Origin: DAOUAT01 sp964551735
GTDB lineage: Bacteria > Chloroflexota > Anaerolineae > CG2-30-64-16
Assembly (NCBI GenBank): GCA_964551735.1
Contig: CAZKEF010000076.1
Span: 1-15,526, forward strand
Length of the DNA: 15,526 nt
Direction: 5' to 3'
Shown: positions 1-6,338 of the stretch, piece by piece
How the letters are laid out: every line of letters begins with the position of its first letter
How positions within the stretch are numbered: position 1 is the first letter of the stretch
Program-made: the position numbers and the translations under genes
The notes under the pieces: model-generated
The model's input: only the letters and a program-made list of their open reading frames with translations
Told to the model about the DNA's origin: nothing
Databases searched by the model: none

Positions 1-367
1 GCAAGGTGATGTACACCCCTGACAAGCTGGACTTACGGTTCAGCAGCAACGCCACGAAGAAGGCCAGGATCAGCGTCAGGCTCGTGTAACCCACCAGGAA
101 GATGATCGTGTGGCCGGCGCTTTCCCCCAACGCCCGCGAATCCAGCAACAACGCGAAGTTCCGGGTCCCCACAAACTCCCACCCGGTGCGCTGGCGCTGC
201 TGCACGCTCAGCACCAGCGTGTAGAACAAGGGGTAGACCTGGATCGCCAGCAGCACCAGCATTGCCGGCAGCAGCAGCCAAAACGGCAGCAGGTTCAGCG
301 GCCGCCGGCGTTTGGCTTTCTTCAGACCAAGGCTCCCCGGAGCGGGAGCTAATGCAGAATGGCTCAT
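1..367 (-). CDS. Sugar ABC transporter permease, MalF/UgpA type (N-terminal part; continues past the left edge)
   Basis: Reading inward from an ATG at 365-367, the minus strand is open to the window edge (122 codons seen). A basic N-terminus (KKAKRRR, about residues 16-22) leads into a hydrophobic segment at about 27-49. The phrase FVGTRNFALLLDS (about 66-77) matches the 'FVGLxNF' loop that follows the first helix in MalF/UgpA-type permeases, and a second helix lies at about 86-110. A GGAGGT ribosome site (378-383) sits 10 nt before the start. The protein would form part of the membrane channel for the solute delivered by the binding protein at 578-2047, which lies directly upstream. The C-terminal half, including the EAA loop that contacts the ATPase, is outside the window. 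Family assignment rests on topology, the loop motif and the neighbouring gene. Confidence 0.85.
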   Translation of the reverse strand, partial: MSHSALAPAPGSLGLKKAKRRRPLNLLPFWLLLPAMLVLLAIQVYPLFYTLVLSVQQRQRTGWEFVGTRNFALLLDSRALGESAGHTIIFLVGYTSLTLILAFFVALLLNRKSSLSGVYITL

Positions 368-430
368 AAGGGCGCCGACCTCCATTTCCGGAAGAACAGG
401 CTGTGCTGACTGGCAAGCGCGCCTCGCGGC

Positions 431-449
431 TCCCAGCACAGCGCTGGGA
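431..449 (-). promoter_or_regulatory. Small stem-loop in the binding-protein/permease gap
   Basis: TCCCAGC (431-437) pairs perfectly with GCTGGGA (443-449) around a 5-nt loop. It lies between the larger stem-loop at 504-550 and the permease start. It could contribute to mRNA processing or attenuation, but no U-run follows, so a classical terminator is not supported. Confidence 0.4.
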
Positions 450-503
450 CGACGAAATGGGAAGGAATGTGTCAGTATCGAACTGAGCAGGCTCTTGGCT
501 GCG

Positions 504-550
504 AGGCTTTAGCCGGTCGCACGTGCGCCGCACCGAACCGGCTAAAGCCT
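504..550 (-). promoter_or_regulatory. Perfect 14-bp stem-loop between solute-binding and permease genes
   Basis: AGGCTTTAGCCGGT (504-517) is the exact reverse complement of ACCGGCTAAAGCCT (537-550), with a 19-nt loop. It begins 27 nt after the stop codon of the binding-protein gene and lies upstream of the permease gene on the same strand. Stable stem-loops at this position in sugar-ABC operons often protect the binding-protein mRNA or partly terminate transcription, so that the binding protein is made in excess. There is no U-tract after the stem, so complete intrinsic termination is doubtful. Confidence 0.6.
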
Positions 551-577
551 ATCATCCGTGAAATCCAGCGACGGAGA

Positions 578-2047
578 CTACTGCACCGTCTTGTTGAATT
601 CGTCCTCTGCCGCCTGCAGTTCGGCCGCGATGTCCGCAGTCGGATCCTGCTTGATCAGTTTATAGACCGCATTCATGATCGTTTTCTTGGCGCCGGTCGT
701 ATCAACGACCGTGGGCCATGTCACCCTGCAGTTACTGGCAGCGCCAACCGCATACGCCTGCTGATAGAACTTGGTTTGGAACCGCTCCGTCGCCGCGACC
801 GACGCCAGCACCGGGAGGCCGCCGCCCGGGCCGATCACGTAGTCCGGGTTGTGCTCCGGCGATAGCGTCCAATTGATGAACTCTTGAGCGCCCTCAATAT
901 TGTTGGCGCCCGTCACGATGGCCAGGGCCGCAATGCCGGTGTAACACCCCCCCTTCTTGCCTTCCGGCGCGGGCATCGGAGCCAGGTAGACATCGCCGGC
1001 TTCGATCGCGTCGAGCATATCTTCTTGGCTCCTCTTCTCATACTTCGTGCCGTTGGGCGCAGTCAGCGGATTCATGTAGCGATAGCCGAAAAGCCCCGTG
1101 GGAATGGCGCCCGCTGAGGCATCCATGAACGCCTGCTCCTCTTGGAAGCCACCAGCAAACGCGATCTCCGGCACATAGCCGCGTTGCACCATTTCGCGCA
1201 GCCACGCGATGGCAGCCACGTTCTCCGGCGTGTTGAGCTTGATCTTGCCGTTGCCATCGTCGTAGCCGCCGCCAAAAGAGGCGACGGTCGCGAACACAGC
1301 ACGGTTCGCCCCATCCCCGTCGAAGGCCGTGGAGCCGAAGAAGGTGAGGGCGTACTTGCCCTCCGCCTTGAGCCGCTCACCCTCCTCCAACATCTCATCC
1401 GGCGTCTTCGGGAAGCCGTTAGGCCAGAGGTCATTCCAAACAAAGACCTGAGAGGGCCGGGTCGCCGTGGGGATGCAGTAGAGCCTGCCGTCGGGGGCGG
1501 TGCAGATCTTAAGCGCGCTGGGATCCATCTCAGCATACCACGATTGCGCCTTGGCCCAGTCGGTCAGATCCACCAGGGCGCCGTTCTTTTGGAGGTTGAG
1601 CATCTGGCTGCCCCCGATCTCGACGATGTCGGGCACCTCGGCGCCGGCCAGCACGGCGGCAGCTACTTTGGCCTCAATCCTGTTGAAGGGCGAATACTCG
1701 TTATCCCAGACCCATTTGCCCTCGAACTCTTGATTGAAGATGGCCATGGCCTTGCGCAGGTATTCGTTGCCCGCGCGTTCGTCGCTCTTGGGATCTACGT
1801 TGCCCTGATCATACTGGTACCAGGAGACGATCTTCTTCGGTTCAGGTACCCGAGTTGCCTGGACGATCTTCTCCACAACCTGGGTCTCGACGACCTTCTT
1901 CTCGACCTCAACGGTCTGGACGACCTGCTTCTCCTTCTCAACTACTACGGTCTGGACGACCACCTGGGGCTCCGGCGCCGGGCAGGCGGTCAGGAGCATG
2001 CTGACGATCATTAACACGCTGACCAACAGAACAAAACGGGATTTCAT
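578..2047 (-). CDS. Sugar-type ABC transporter solute-binding lipoprotein (family 1, UgpB/MalE-like)
   Basis: The 489-residue protein starts at the ATG at 2045-2047, which has an AAGGAG site just upstream and opens directly into a lipoprotein signal. That signal is a Lys/Arg N-terminus, a hydrophobic core and the lipobox LLTAC with Cys22. Residues 29-66 are a Val/Glu/Lys/Gln-rich repeat (VVVQTVVVEKEK, VVETQVVEK), a tether or coiled-coil spacer that I recall from Chloroflexota binding proteins. The mature domain follows from about residue 70 and shows typical features: an 'AGAEVPDIVEIGG' ligand-cleft segment, 'GALVDLTDWAKAQ', and a C-terminal 'GGLPVLASVAATERF' segment. It would capture a sugar or related solute outside the membrane and pass it to the permease encoded downstream. 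An in-frame GTG 75 nt upstream would bury the signal peptide, so it was not used. Substrate is unknown. Confidence 0.92.
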   Translation of the reverse strand: MKSRFVLLVSVLMIVSMLLTACPAPEPQVVVQTVVVEKEKQVVQTVEVEKKVVETQVVEKIVQATRVPEPKKIVSWYQYDQGNVDPKSDERAGNEYLRKAMAIFNQEFEGKWVWDNEYSPFNRIEAKVAAAVLAGAEVPDIVEIGGSQMLNLQKNGALVDLTDWAKAQSWYAEMDPSALKICTAPDGRLYCIPTATRPSQVFVWNDLWPNGFPKTPDEMLEEGERLKAEGKYALTFFGSTAFDGDGANRAVFATVASFGGGYDDGNGKIKLNTPENVAAIAWLREMVQRGYVPEIAFAGGFQEEQAFMDASAGAIPTGLFGYRYMNPLTAPNGTKYEKRSQEDMLDAIEAGDVYLAPMPAPEGKKGGCYTGIAALAIVTGANNIEGAQEFINWTLSPEHNPDYVIGPGGGLPVLASVAATERFQTKFYQQAYAVGAASNCRVTWPTVVDTTGAKKTIMNAVYKLIKQDPTADIAAELQAAEDEFNKTVQ

Positions 2048-2136
2048 CGGTGTCTCTCCTTTTGAGCATGGTGTGAATGGGTTGAAACATGACGCTAACT
2101 GACCGCTGATCTCGTACGACACTCAGGGTGAATATC

Positions 2137-2167
2137 CACCTCCTTTCGCCGCTTCATAATAGCGGCG
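2137..2167 (-). promoter_or_regulatory. Stem-loop holding the regulator stop codon, abutting an orphan ribosome site
   Basis: On the + strand CGCCGCT (2147-2153) pairs with AGCGGCG (2161-2167) around a 7-nt loop (2154-2160). The TGA stop of the XRE-cupin gene (2154-2156) lies in that loop. Immediately after the stem on the minus strand is a near-perfect AAAGGAGGTG ribosome site (2137-2146). It is about 90 nt away from the real start of the binding protein, which has its own AAGGAG. The only nearby start in the same frame is a GTG at 2122, 14 nt away. The site may set up coupling or a leader peptide, or be a remnant. Confidence 0.45.
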
Positions 2168-2690
2168 GTGTGACACAACAAATAACGCGCACTTCTTCAT
2201 CACCTGCGGCAGCAAACTCGCGCAATGACCGCCCTTGATAACCGATACTGTCGCCCGGATTCAGGACATAGATTTCATCCTCAATAGTGATAGAGAGCTG
2301 GCCGCACAGCACGTACATCACCTCATCGGTAGGCTTCGATAGCCGTTCAGCGATTCGCTGGCCGCCGGGCTGAATCCGGATCTGCACTGCCACCATCTGC
2401 CCCCCCAGGTTGCGCGTGAGTAACTCATAGCAGATCTCGGCGTCGCACGTATCCAACCTCGGACGTTCATGCGCCCGGATGACCGGGCTGGGCGGCTGCG
2501 CGCCATCAAGAAAGGCGAACATCGGCACTTCAAGGGCGATGGCAATGCGCTGGAGAGAGGATAGGGAGGGGAAGCACTGGCTGTTCTCCACCTGGCTGAG
2601 GAAGCTCGCCGTCAGGTTCGTGCGCGCACCGAGCGCGCGCAGACTGTAGCCGAGTTCCTTACGCCTCTGCCGGATACGTTCTCCAACCAT
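2154..2690 (-). CDS. XRE-family transcriptional regulator with C-terminal cupin domain
   Basis: A 178-residue cytoplasmic DNA-binding protein. Residues about 5-60 form an XRE helix-turn-helix (IRQRRKELGYSLRAL, then TASFLSQVENSQCFPSLSSLQRIA, positions 5-50). Residues about 98-172 form a small cupin barrel (KPTDEVMYVLCGQLSI, YVLNPGDSIGYQG), the expected ligand sensor. This domain pair is the common HTH-cupin regulator type, controlling catabolic or uptake genes in response to a small molecule. The start at 2688-2690 has GGAGG at 2701-2705, 10 nt upstream. The gene lies 42 nt after the oxidoreductase gene at 2733-3848 and just before the transporter genes, so it probably controls the transporter or the whole cluster. 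The ligand is unknown. The cupin lacks an obvious His-rich metal motif. Confidence 0.92.
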   Translation of the reverse strand: MVGERIRQRRKELGYSLRALGARTNLTASFLSQVENSQCFPSLSSLQRIAIALEVPMFAFLDGAQPPSPVIRAHERPRLDTCDAEICYELLTRNLGGQMVAVQIRIQPGGQRIAERLSKPTDEVMYVLCGQLSITIEDEIYVLNPGDSIGYQGRSLREFAAAGDEEVRVICCVTPPLL

Positions 2691-2732
2691 GCGACCCGAA
2701 CCTCCGGATTAACCTGCGACTATCGCGACGTG

Positions 2733-3848
2733 TCAAACGCTTTCTGGCGGCTGCCCGGCCTGCAGATCGGCCAACAAAGCATCATACGCGGCGCGATCCA
2801 GCGGCAATGAGACCGGCCCCCCGGTGTGAGACGACAGGGTGATGGCATTCGCCAGCTCCAGCGACATCCGGCCCTCGCGCCCGTCGGCGCGGGGCGGGAG
2901 CCCTTCGCGGATGGCAGCCACCAGGTCGCGATAAACTGACGCCTCTTTCCCGCCTACCTCCTCTGGCACGAAAGCTTCGCTGCTAACCGCGGGCGCGCCG
3001 AACATCTCAGTGCTGGTCAGCAGGTGTTCGCGGGAAGAGGGCGTGAGGCGATGGATCGTCAAACGATCGCCTGATAACTCAAGGGTCCCCCGCTCGCCTA
3101 CGATGTGCAGGCTCGGCTTGACCCCCATCTCCACCGAGCTGACGGTCAGGTAGCCCGGCGCGCCGTTGGGGTACTCCAACATGGCCTGGGCAGTATCCTC
3201 AACCTCGATGGCGTGGTAGCGCGTGCGCGTCCACCCCCAAACCTTGACCGGCATCCCGGCCAGGTGGCACAGAAGATCCAGGCCGTGGGGCGCCTGGTTG
3301 AGCAGCACGCCGCCCCCTTCGCCCCGCCACGTCGCACGCCACGACGCCGTGCGGTAGTAGTAGGCGGTGCGGTACCACGGATCAATGCTGAGGGTGCGCA
3401 CCAGCGGGCCGATCGCGCCCTCTTCGATCAACGCCCGCGCGCGCTCAATGACGGCCCGAAACCGGTGCTGAAAATTGACGGCGAGGACGCGGCCCGCTGC
3501 CTCTGCTTCTGCGATGATCCGATCCGCTTGGGAGACAGCGACCGCCATCGGCTTCTCCAGCAGCACATGACAGCCAGCGCGCAGGCAATCAATTGCCATC
3601 GTCTCGTGCAGCGGGTGGGGCGTGACGATGACCGCGACATCCGGCCTGACCTCGGCCAGCATGGCGCGGTAATCCTCGTAGAACGCGCAGCCGATCTCCG
3701 CCGCTTGCGCCTGGCCAGCAGCGATGTTGACGTCGCAGGCAGCGACTACGTGGATGCCTTCGGCCACCTGGGCCGGCCGGTGCATAAAGCGATAGATCGA
3801 AGCACCAGCGCCGATGACGGCAAAACGGAGGGGAGATGAATCTGTCAT
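2733..3848 (-). CDS. Gfo/Idh/MocA-family oxidoreductase (first of a pair)
   Basis: A 371-residue NAD(P)-dependent dehydrogenase-like protein. The N-terminal Rossmann fold has a dinucleotide site (FAVIGAGASIYR, about 9-20), an acidic 'ACDVN' after the second strand, and the family's EKP motif (E98-K99-P100). The lysine of that motif normally sits at the active site. The C-terminal domain carries GGVLLNQAPHGLDLL (about 179-193), with H188 and D191 in the positions of the family's catalytic His/Asp. Family members oxidise or reduce sugars, inositols, amino sugars or related polyols. The start ATG overlaps the stop of the upstream sister gene by four bases (ATGA, 3845-3848), so the two are very probably translated together. 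The exact substrate cannot be deduced. Confidence 0.9.
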   Translation of the reverse strand: MTDSSPLRFAVIGAGASIYRFMHRPAQVAEGIHVVAACDVNIAAGQAQAAEIGCAFYEDYRAMLAEVRPDVAVIVTPHPLHETMAIDCLRAGCHVLLEKPMAVAVSQADRIIAEAEAAGRVLAVNFQHRFRAVIERARALIEEGAIGPLVRTLSIDPWYRTAYYYRTASWRATWRGEGGGVLLNQAPHGLDLLCHLAGMPVKVWGWTRTRYHAIEVEDTAQAMLEYPNGAPGYLTVSSVEMGVKPSLHIVGERGTLELSGDRLTIHRLTPSSREHLLTSTEMFGAPAVSSEAFVPEEVGGKEASVYRDLVAAIREGLPPRADGREGRMSLELANAITLSSHTGGPVSLPLDRAAYDALLADLQAGQPPESV

Positions 3849-4906
3849 GGTGTTTCACACCCCAGATTCCCCACCCTGACCGCCCTGGCCTGCGCCATCA
3901 GCGCCAGCTCCGACGCCAGGAAGCAGTGCGCGTGGGTCATGGCGGTCTCGGTGCGATCCCGGATGTCCGCGATGAGCTGCCGGCCATAGGGCAACGCCAC
4001 GTCGCGGCAGTCCATGTACTGGACGCCCTTCTGATCCACCAGGAACAGGTGGTCGCCGCCCGGCCGGCCGGCGATATCACAATACTTGCGGGCCTCAATA
4101 TAGCCGTCGGTGCCCAGGATGAACAGCCGGCCATCGCCCCACGTGCCCAGCCCATCAGGGGTGAACCAATCCAGGCGGACGTAGCCTCCGCTATGCGTCC
4201 CTTCGGGATGGCCGCCGTTGCCCCGGACCACGGCGTCGCCGAAATCCTCGAAACCCGGGTGCGCCGGATGATGCAGGTTGCCGACCTGAGCGGCCACGAC
4301 CTCGGCCCGATCGGAGCCGGTGTAGAAGAGCACCTGATCGAACTGGTGCGAGCCGATGTCCACCAGGATGCCGCCGTACTTTTCGCGTTCGAAGAACCAG
4401 GGGGGACGGGAGGTCAGCCGAGCGTGATGCGGCGCCAGGATGGTCACCTGGAGCACCTGGCCAATGGCGCCGGCGCGGATCAGCTCGCCGGCCCTGACCG
4501 CAGCCTTGACGTGGAACCGTTCGCTGAAGTCCACCGAGTAGATGCGGCCCGTTTCCGCCCGGACGCGGCGCACCTCCGCCAGTTGCTCGAAGGTCGTCAT
4601 GCCAGGCTTGTCGGTCATGTAGTCCTTGCCGTGCCGCATGGCGCGGATGCCCAGCGGCGCGCGCTCGCACGGAATGCCGGCGTTGATGATCAGCTGAATG
4701 TTCGGGTCTTCCAGTATCTCCTCGGCAGCTCGGGCAAGGACGGCCTGGGGATACTGCCGGCCGTAGGCCGCGGCCAACTCCGGCTCGATGGCAAAGTATG
4801 AAACCAACTGCGCGCCGGCTTCCAGCAGGATGTCGGTCTGCATGGTGATGTGGCCGTGGTTCAGGCCGATGGCTGCAAAGCGTAAGGGTGATGGTGAAAT
4901 GGTCAT
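3845..4906 (-). CDS. Gfo/Idh/MocA-family oxidoreductase (second of a pair)
   Basis: A 353-residue Rossmann-fold oxidoreductase. The nucleotide-binding loop reads AAIGLNHGHI (about 11-20) rather than the usual GxGxxG; I recall this 'GxNHxH' form from a distinct subgroup of the family. The EKP motif is replaced by DKP (D99-K100-P101), keeping the lysine. The C-terminal half contains YGGILVDIGSHQFDQVL (about 177-193), where D183, H187 and D190 are the likely catalytic or sugar-binding residues. The start is the ATG at 4904-4906, because AAAGGGG lies 5-6 nt upstream; a TTG five codons earlier would place that ribosome site inside the gene. It overlaps the next oxidoreductase by 4 nt. The pair may carry out successive or complementary oxidation and reduction of the imported solute. 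Confidence 0.9.
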   Translation of the reverse strand: MTISPSPLRFAAIGLNHGHITMQTDILLEAGAQLVSYFAIEPELAAAYGRQYPQAVLARAAEEILEDPNIQLIINAGIPCERAPLGIRAMRHGKDYMTDKPGMTTFEQLAEVRRVRAETGRIYSVDFSERFHVKAAVRAGELIRAGAIGQVLQVTILAPHHARLTSRPPWFFEREKYGGILVDIGSHQFDQVLFYTGSDRAEVVAAQVGNLHHPAHPGFEDFGDAVVRGNGGHPEGTHSGGYVRLDWFTPDGLGTWGDGRLFILGTDGYIEARKYCDIAGRPGGDHLFLVDQKGVQYMDCRDVALPYGRQLIADIRDRTETAMTHAHCFLASELALMAQARAVRVGNLGCETP

Positions 4907-4943
4907 TGAAGCCCCTTTCAAGATATCCCAAGAGGGCGCATTA

Positions 4944-5079
4944 TGTCATGCTGAGCGGGTTGACAGCTCAGGTTTCGTTGCAGCGACTGACTAGCGAAGC
5001 ATCTCGATGCCCATTGTGAGATGCTTCGCTGGACGTTCGTTGTCATGTACATTGTGTGGTGAACCCGCTCAGCATGACA
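4944..5079. repeat. Nested palindromic repeat, copy A (136 bp)
   Basis: The outer arms TGTCATGCTGAGCGGGTT (4944-4961) and its exact complement (5062-5079) are perfect over 18 bp. An inner pair, AGCGAAGCATCTC (4993-5005) and GAGATGCTTCGCT (5018-5030), is perfect over 13 bp with a 12-nt loop. The element fills the gap between the URO-D gene (5132-6112) and the oxidoreductase at 3845-4906. It shares its outer and inner arms and its length with the copy at 6160-6296, so it is a dispersed repeat rather than a chance hairpin. Transcribed, it would form a long double hairpin that could end or process the message. From memory, such sequences are common between genes in Chloroflexota and other environmental bacteria. 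Confidence 0.85.
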
Positions 5080-5131
5080 GAAGCTGCTTTCTGGTCAACC
5101 CAACGGGCGGGCGCCAGGCCTACCCAATAGG

Positions 5132-6112
5132 CTATGGCTCCAGCCCGGCGCGCCGGCAGATCGCCTCGTAGGCCCACTGGTCCCACTCGGGCCGCACCCC
5201 GATCCCCGGCAGATCCAGGTAGTTCTTGCAAATCAGCCCGCCCTCGAAGATGTCAACCATCTCCCGCGCGCCGGCTTCGATCAGCGTGCGGTCGCCGGTG
5301 GGCAGGATCTTTTGGATGTCCACCGGGCTCCACAGGGCTGCCCGGCGCTCCCGCAGCAGCGCGGCCAGCTTCGGCATATCGTAGAGCGTCGGCTGGTCGA
5401 ACTGGAACACATCCACGCCCGCGTCCAGCAGGTCGGGGACGATGGCCCAGTTCTGGCCGCAGGAGTGCATGAAGACTTTCATGCCGTACTCGTGCGCGAT
5501 GCCGAACAGCCGGGTGTACATCTCCTTGAAATAGCGGCGGAACATGCGCGGGCTGAAGAGCAGGCCGGTCTGCGTGCCCATGTCCTCGCCGATGGCGATG
5601 CCGTCGGCGCCGGCGCGGCCGGCCAGGTGGATCTTCTGCTCGTAGACCGCCGCCACGATCCGGTGCATGCGGTCCACCTCGGCGGGATAGAGGGCCAGAT
5701 CGGCGAAGTAGACCTCCATCTTGCGCAGGTAGCGGGCGTTGTCGAAGATCCAGCCGCCGATCCAGATCAGCTTGAACTTATCGGTGGGCTGGCTGAACAG
5801 CGCAACCGGTTCCGCGGCGCAGTCGGGATGGCTGTAATCGGGCGGACGCAAATCGTCCAGTTGATCCCATTCCTGGATGGCGGGCCGGAAGATCTCACCC
5901 TTGATGCTGCCGTCAACCATGCGCACCCAGAGGTTGCCCCACTCATCATCGTAGTATTCGCGCGGGCCTTCGACCCAGCGCCGCTGCCGGTAGCCGTGCG
6001 GCGTCAGCCCGCTGTGCAGGATGTCCTCCTGGCGCCCGCCGGTGAAATCCATGCCGGGGCGGGGCGGGTTGGCGTGGGCGATATTGGCGAGGATGATCTC
6101 TCGTGAATTCAT
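5132..6112 (-). CDS. URO-D superfamily protein, MtaA/CmuA-like methyltransferase type
   Basis: A 326-residue protein of the uroporphyrinogen decarboxylase fold. Diagnostic stretches are IGEDMGTQTGLLFSPRMF (about 174-191), a family signature, and MKVFMHSCGQ (211-220). H216, C218 and C295 (EGGLICKNY) form an HxC...C pattern like the zinc site of cobalamin-dependent methyltransferases such as MtaA, which move methyl groups between corrinoid proteins and thiols. The N-terminal arginine-rich motif of true heme-pathway HemE is absent, so heme synthesis is unlikely. The start ATG (6110-6112) has only a weak GAGCGAG ribosome site. Palindromic elements flank the gene on both sides (4944-5079 and 6128-6338). 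No corrinoid-binding protein or activator is visible nearby, so methyl transfer is an inference. Confidence 0.82.
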   Translation of the reverse strand: MNSREIILANIAHANPPRPGMDFTGGRQEDILHSGLTPHGYRQRRWVEGPREYYDDEWGNLWVRMVDGSIKGEIFRPAIQEWDQLDDLRPPDYSHPDCAAEPVALFSQPTDKFKLIWIGGWIFDNARYLRKMEVYFADLALYPAEVDRMHRIVAAVYEQKIHLAGRAGADGIAIGEDMGTQTGLLFSPRMFRRYFKEMYTRLFGIAHEYGMKVFMHSCGQNWAIVPDLLDAGVDVFQFDQPTLYDMPKLAALLRERRAALWSPVDIQKILPTGDRTLIEAGAREMVDIFEGGLICKNYLDLPGIGVRPEWDQWAYEAICRRAGLEP

Positions 6113-6127
6113 ATGGCTCGCTCGCTA

Positions 6128-6338
6128 GTGGGTCACTTGACTCGACTGTTGCCATTAGCTGTCACCCTGAGCGGGTCTACAGCTCAAAGTCCAGATACAC
6201 GCAAAGCCAGCGAAGGGTCTCGTGTGGGCCGGACGAGATGCTTCGCTAGAGTCTCACCGTAGCCAGCGTTGGCTCGTTAACCTGCTCAGCATGACAGCCG
6301 ACGCGGCGTAATAGCAATAATCGCGCCAAGTGACCCAC
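6128..6338. mobile_element. MITE-like near-palindromic element flanked by TA (211 bp)
   Basis: The ends read GTGGGTCACTTG (6128-6139) and CAAGTGACCCAC (6327-6338), a perfect 12-bp terminal inverted repeat. The match continues imperfectly to about 30 bp (25 of 30 pair, 6128-6157 against 6309-6338). TA lies directly outside both ends (6126-6127 and 6339-6340), as expected for TA-target elements related to IS630/Tc1. The middle is occupied by palindromic repeat copy B. No coding sequence is present, so any movement would need a transposase from elsewhere. Removing the element and one TA leaves the upstream URO-D stop codon intact and only 12 nt before the next start. The MITE reading is an inference from structure; a related full-length element was not available for comparison. 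Confidence 0.55.
6160..6296. repeat. Nested palindromic repeat, copy B (137 bp)
   Basis: The outer arms at 6160-6177 and 6279-6296 pair at 14 of 18 positions; the inner arms AGCGAAGGGTCTCGT (6209-6223) and ACGAGATGCTTCGCT (6233-6247) pair at 13 of 15. The overall length (137 bp) and the arm sequences match copy A at 4944-5079, including an ACAGCTCA that follows the left outer arm in both. The mismatches suggest this copy is older or drifting. It forms the core of the TA-flanked element at 6128-6338. Confidence 0.8.

Noticed and set aside
33..533. Minus-strand open frame of 166 codons over the permease start
   Set aside because: It is Ala/Gly/Pro-rich, out of frame with the permease, and has no family features; the permease frame has a membrane topology and a good ribosome site.
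1142..2014. Plus-strand open frame of 290 codons
   Set aside because: It lies antisense to the binding-protein gene, and its Leu/Asp-rich composition is the mirror of the Val/Glu linker; high GC makes such shadows common.
2048..2122. GTG start at 2122 for the binding protein
   Set aside because: It would put 25 residues before a textbook lipoprotein signal peptide; the ATG at 2047 has its own AAGGAG.
4944..6296. CRISPR array from repeated palindromes
   Set aside because: Only two units, far apart, with a gene between them and no regular spacers.
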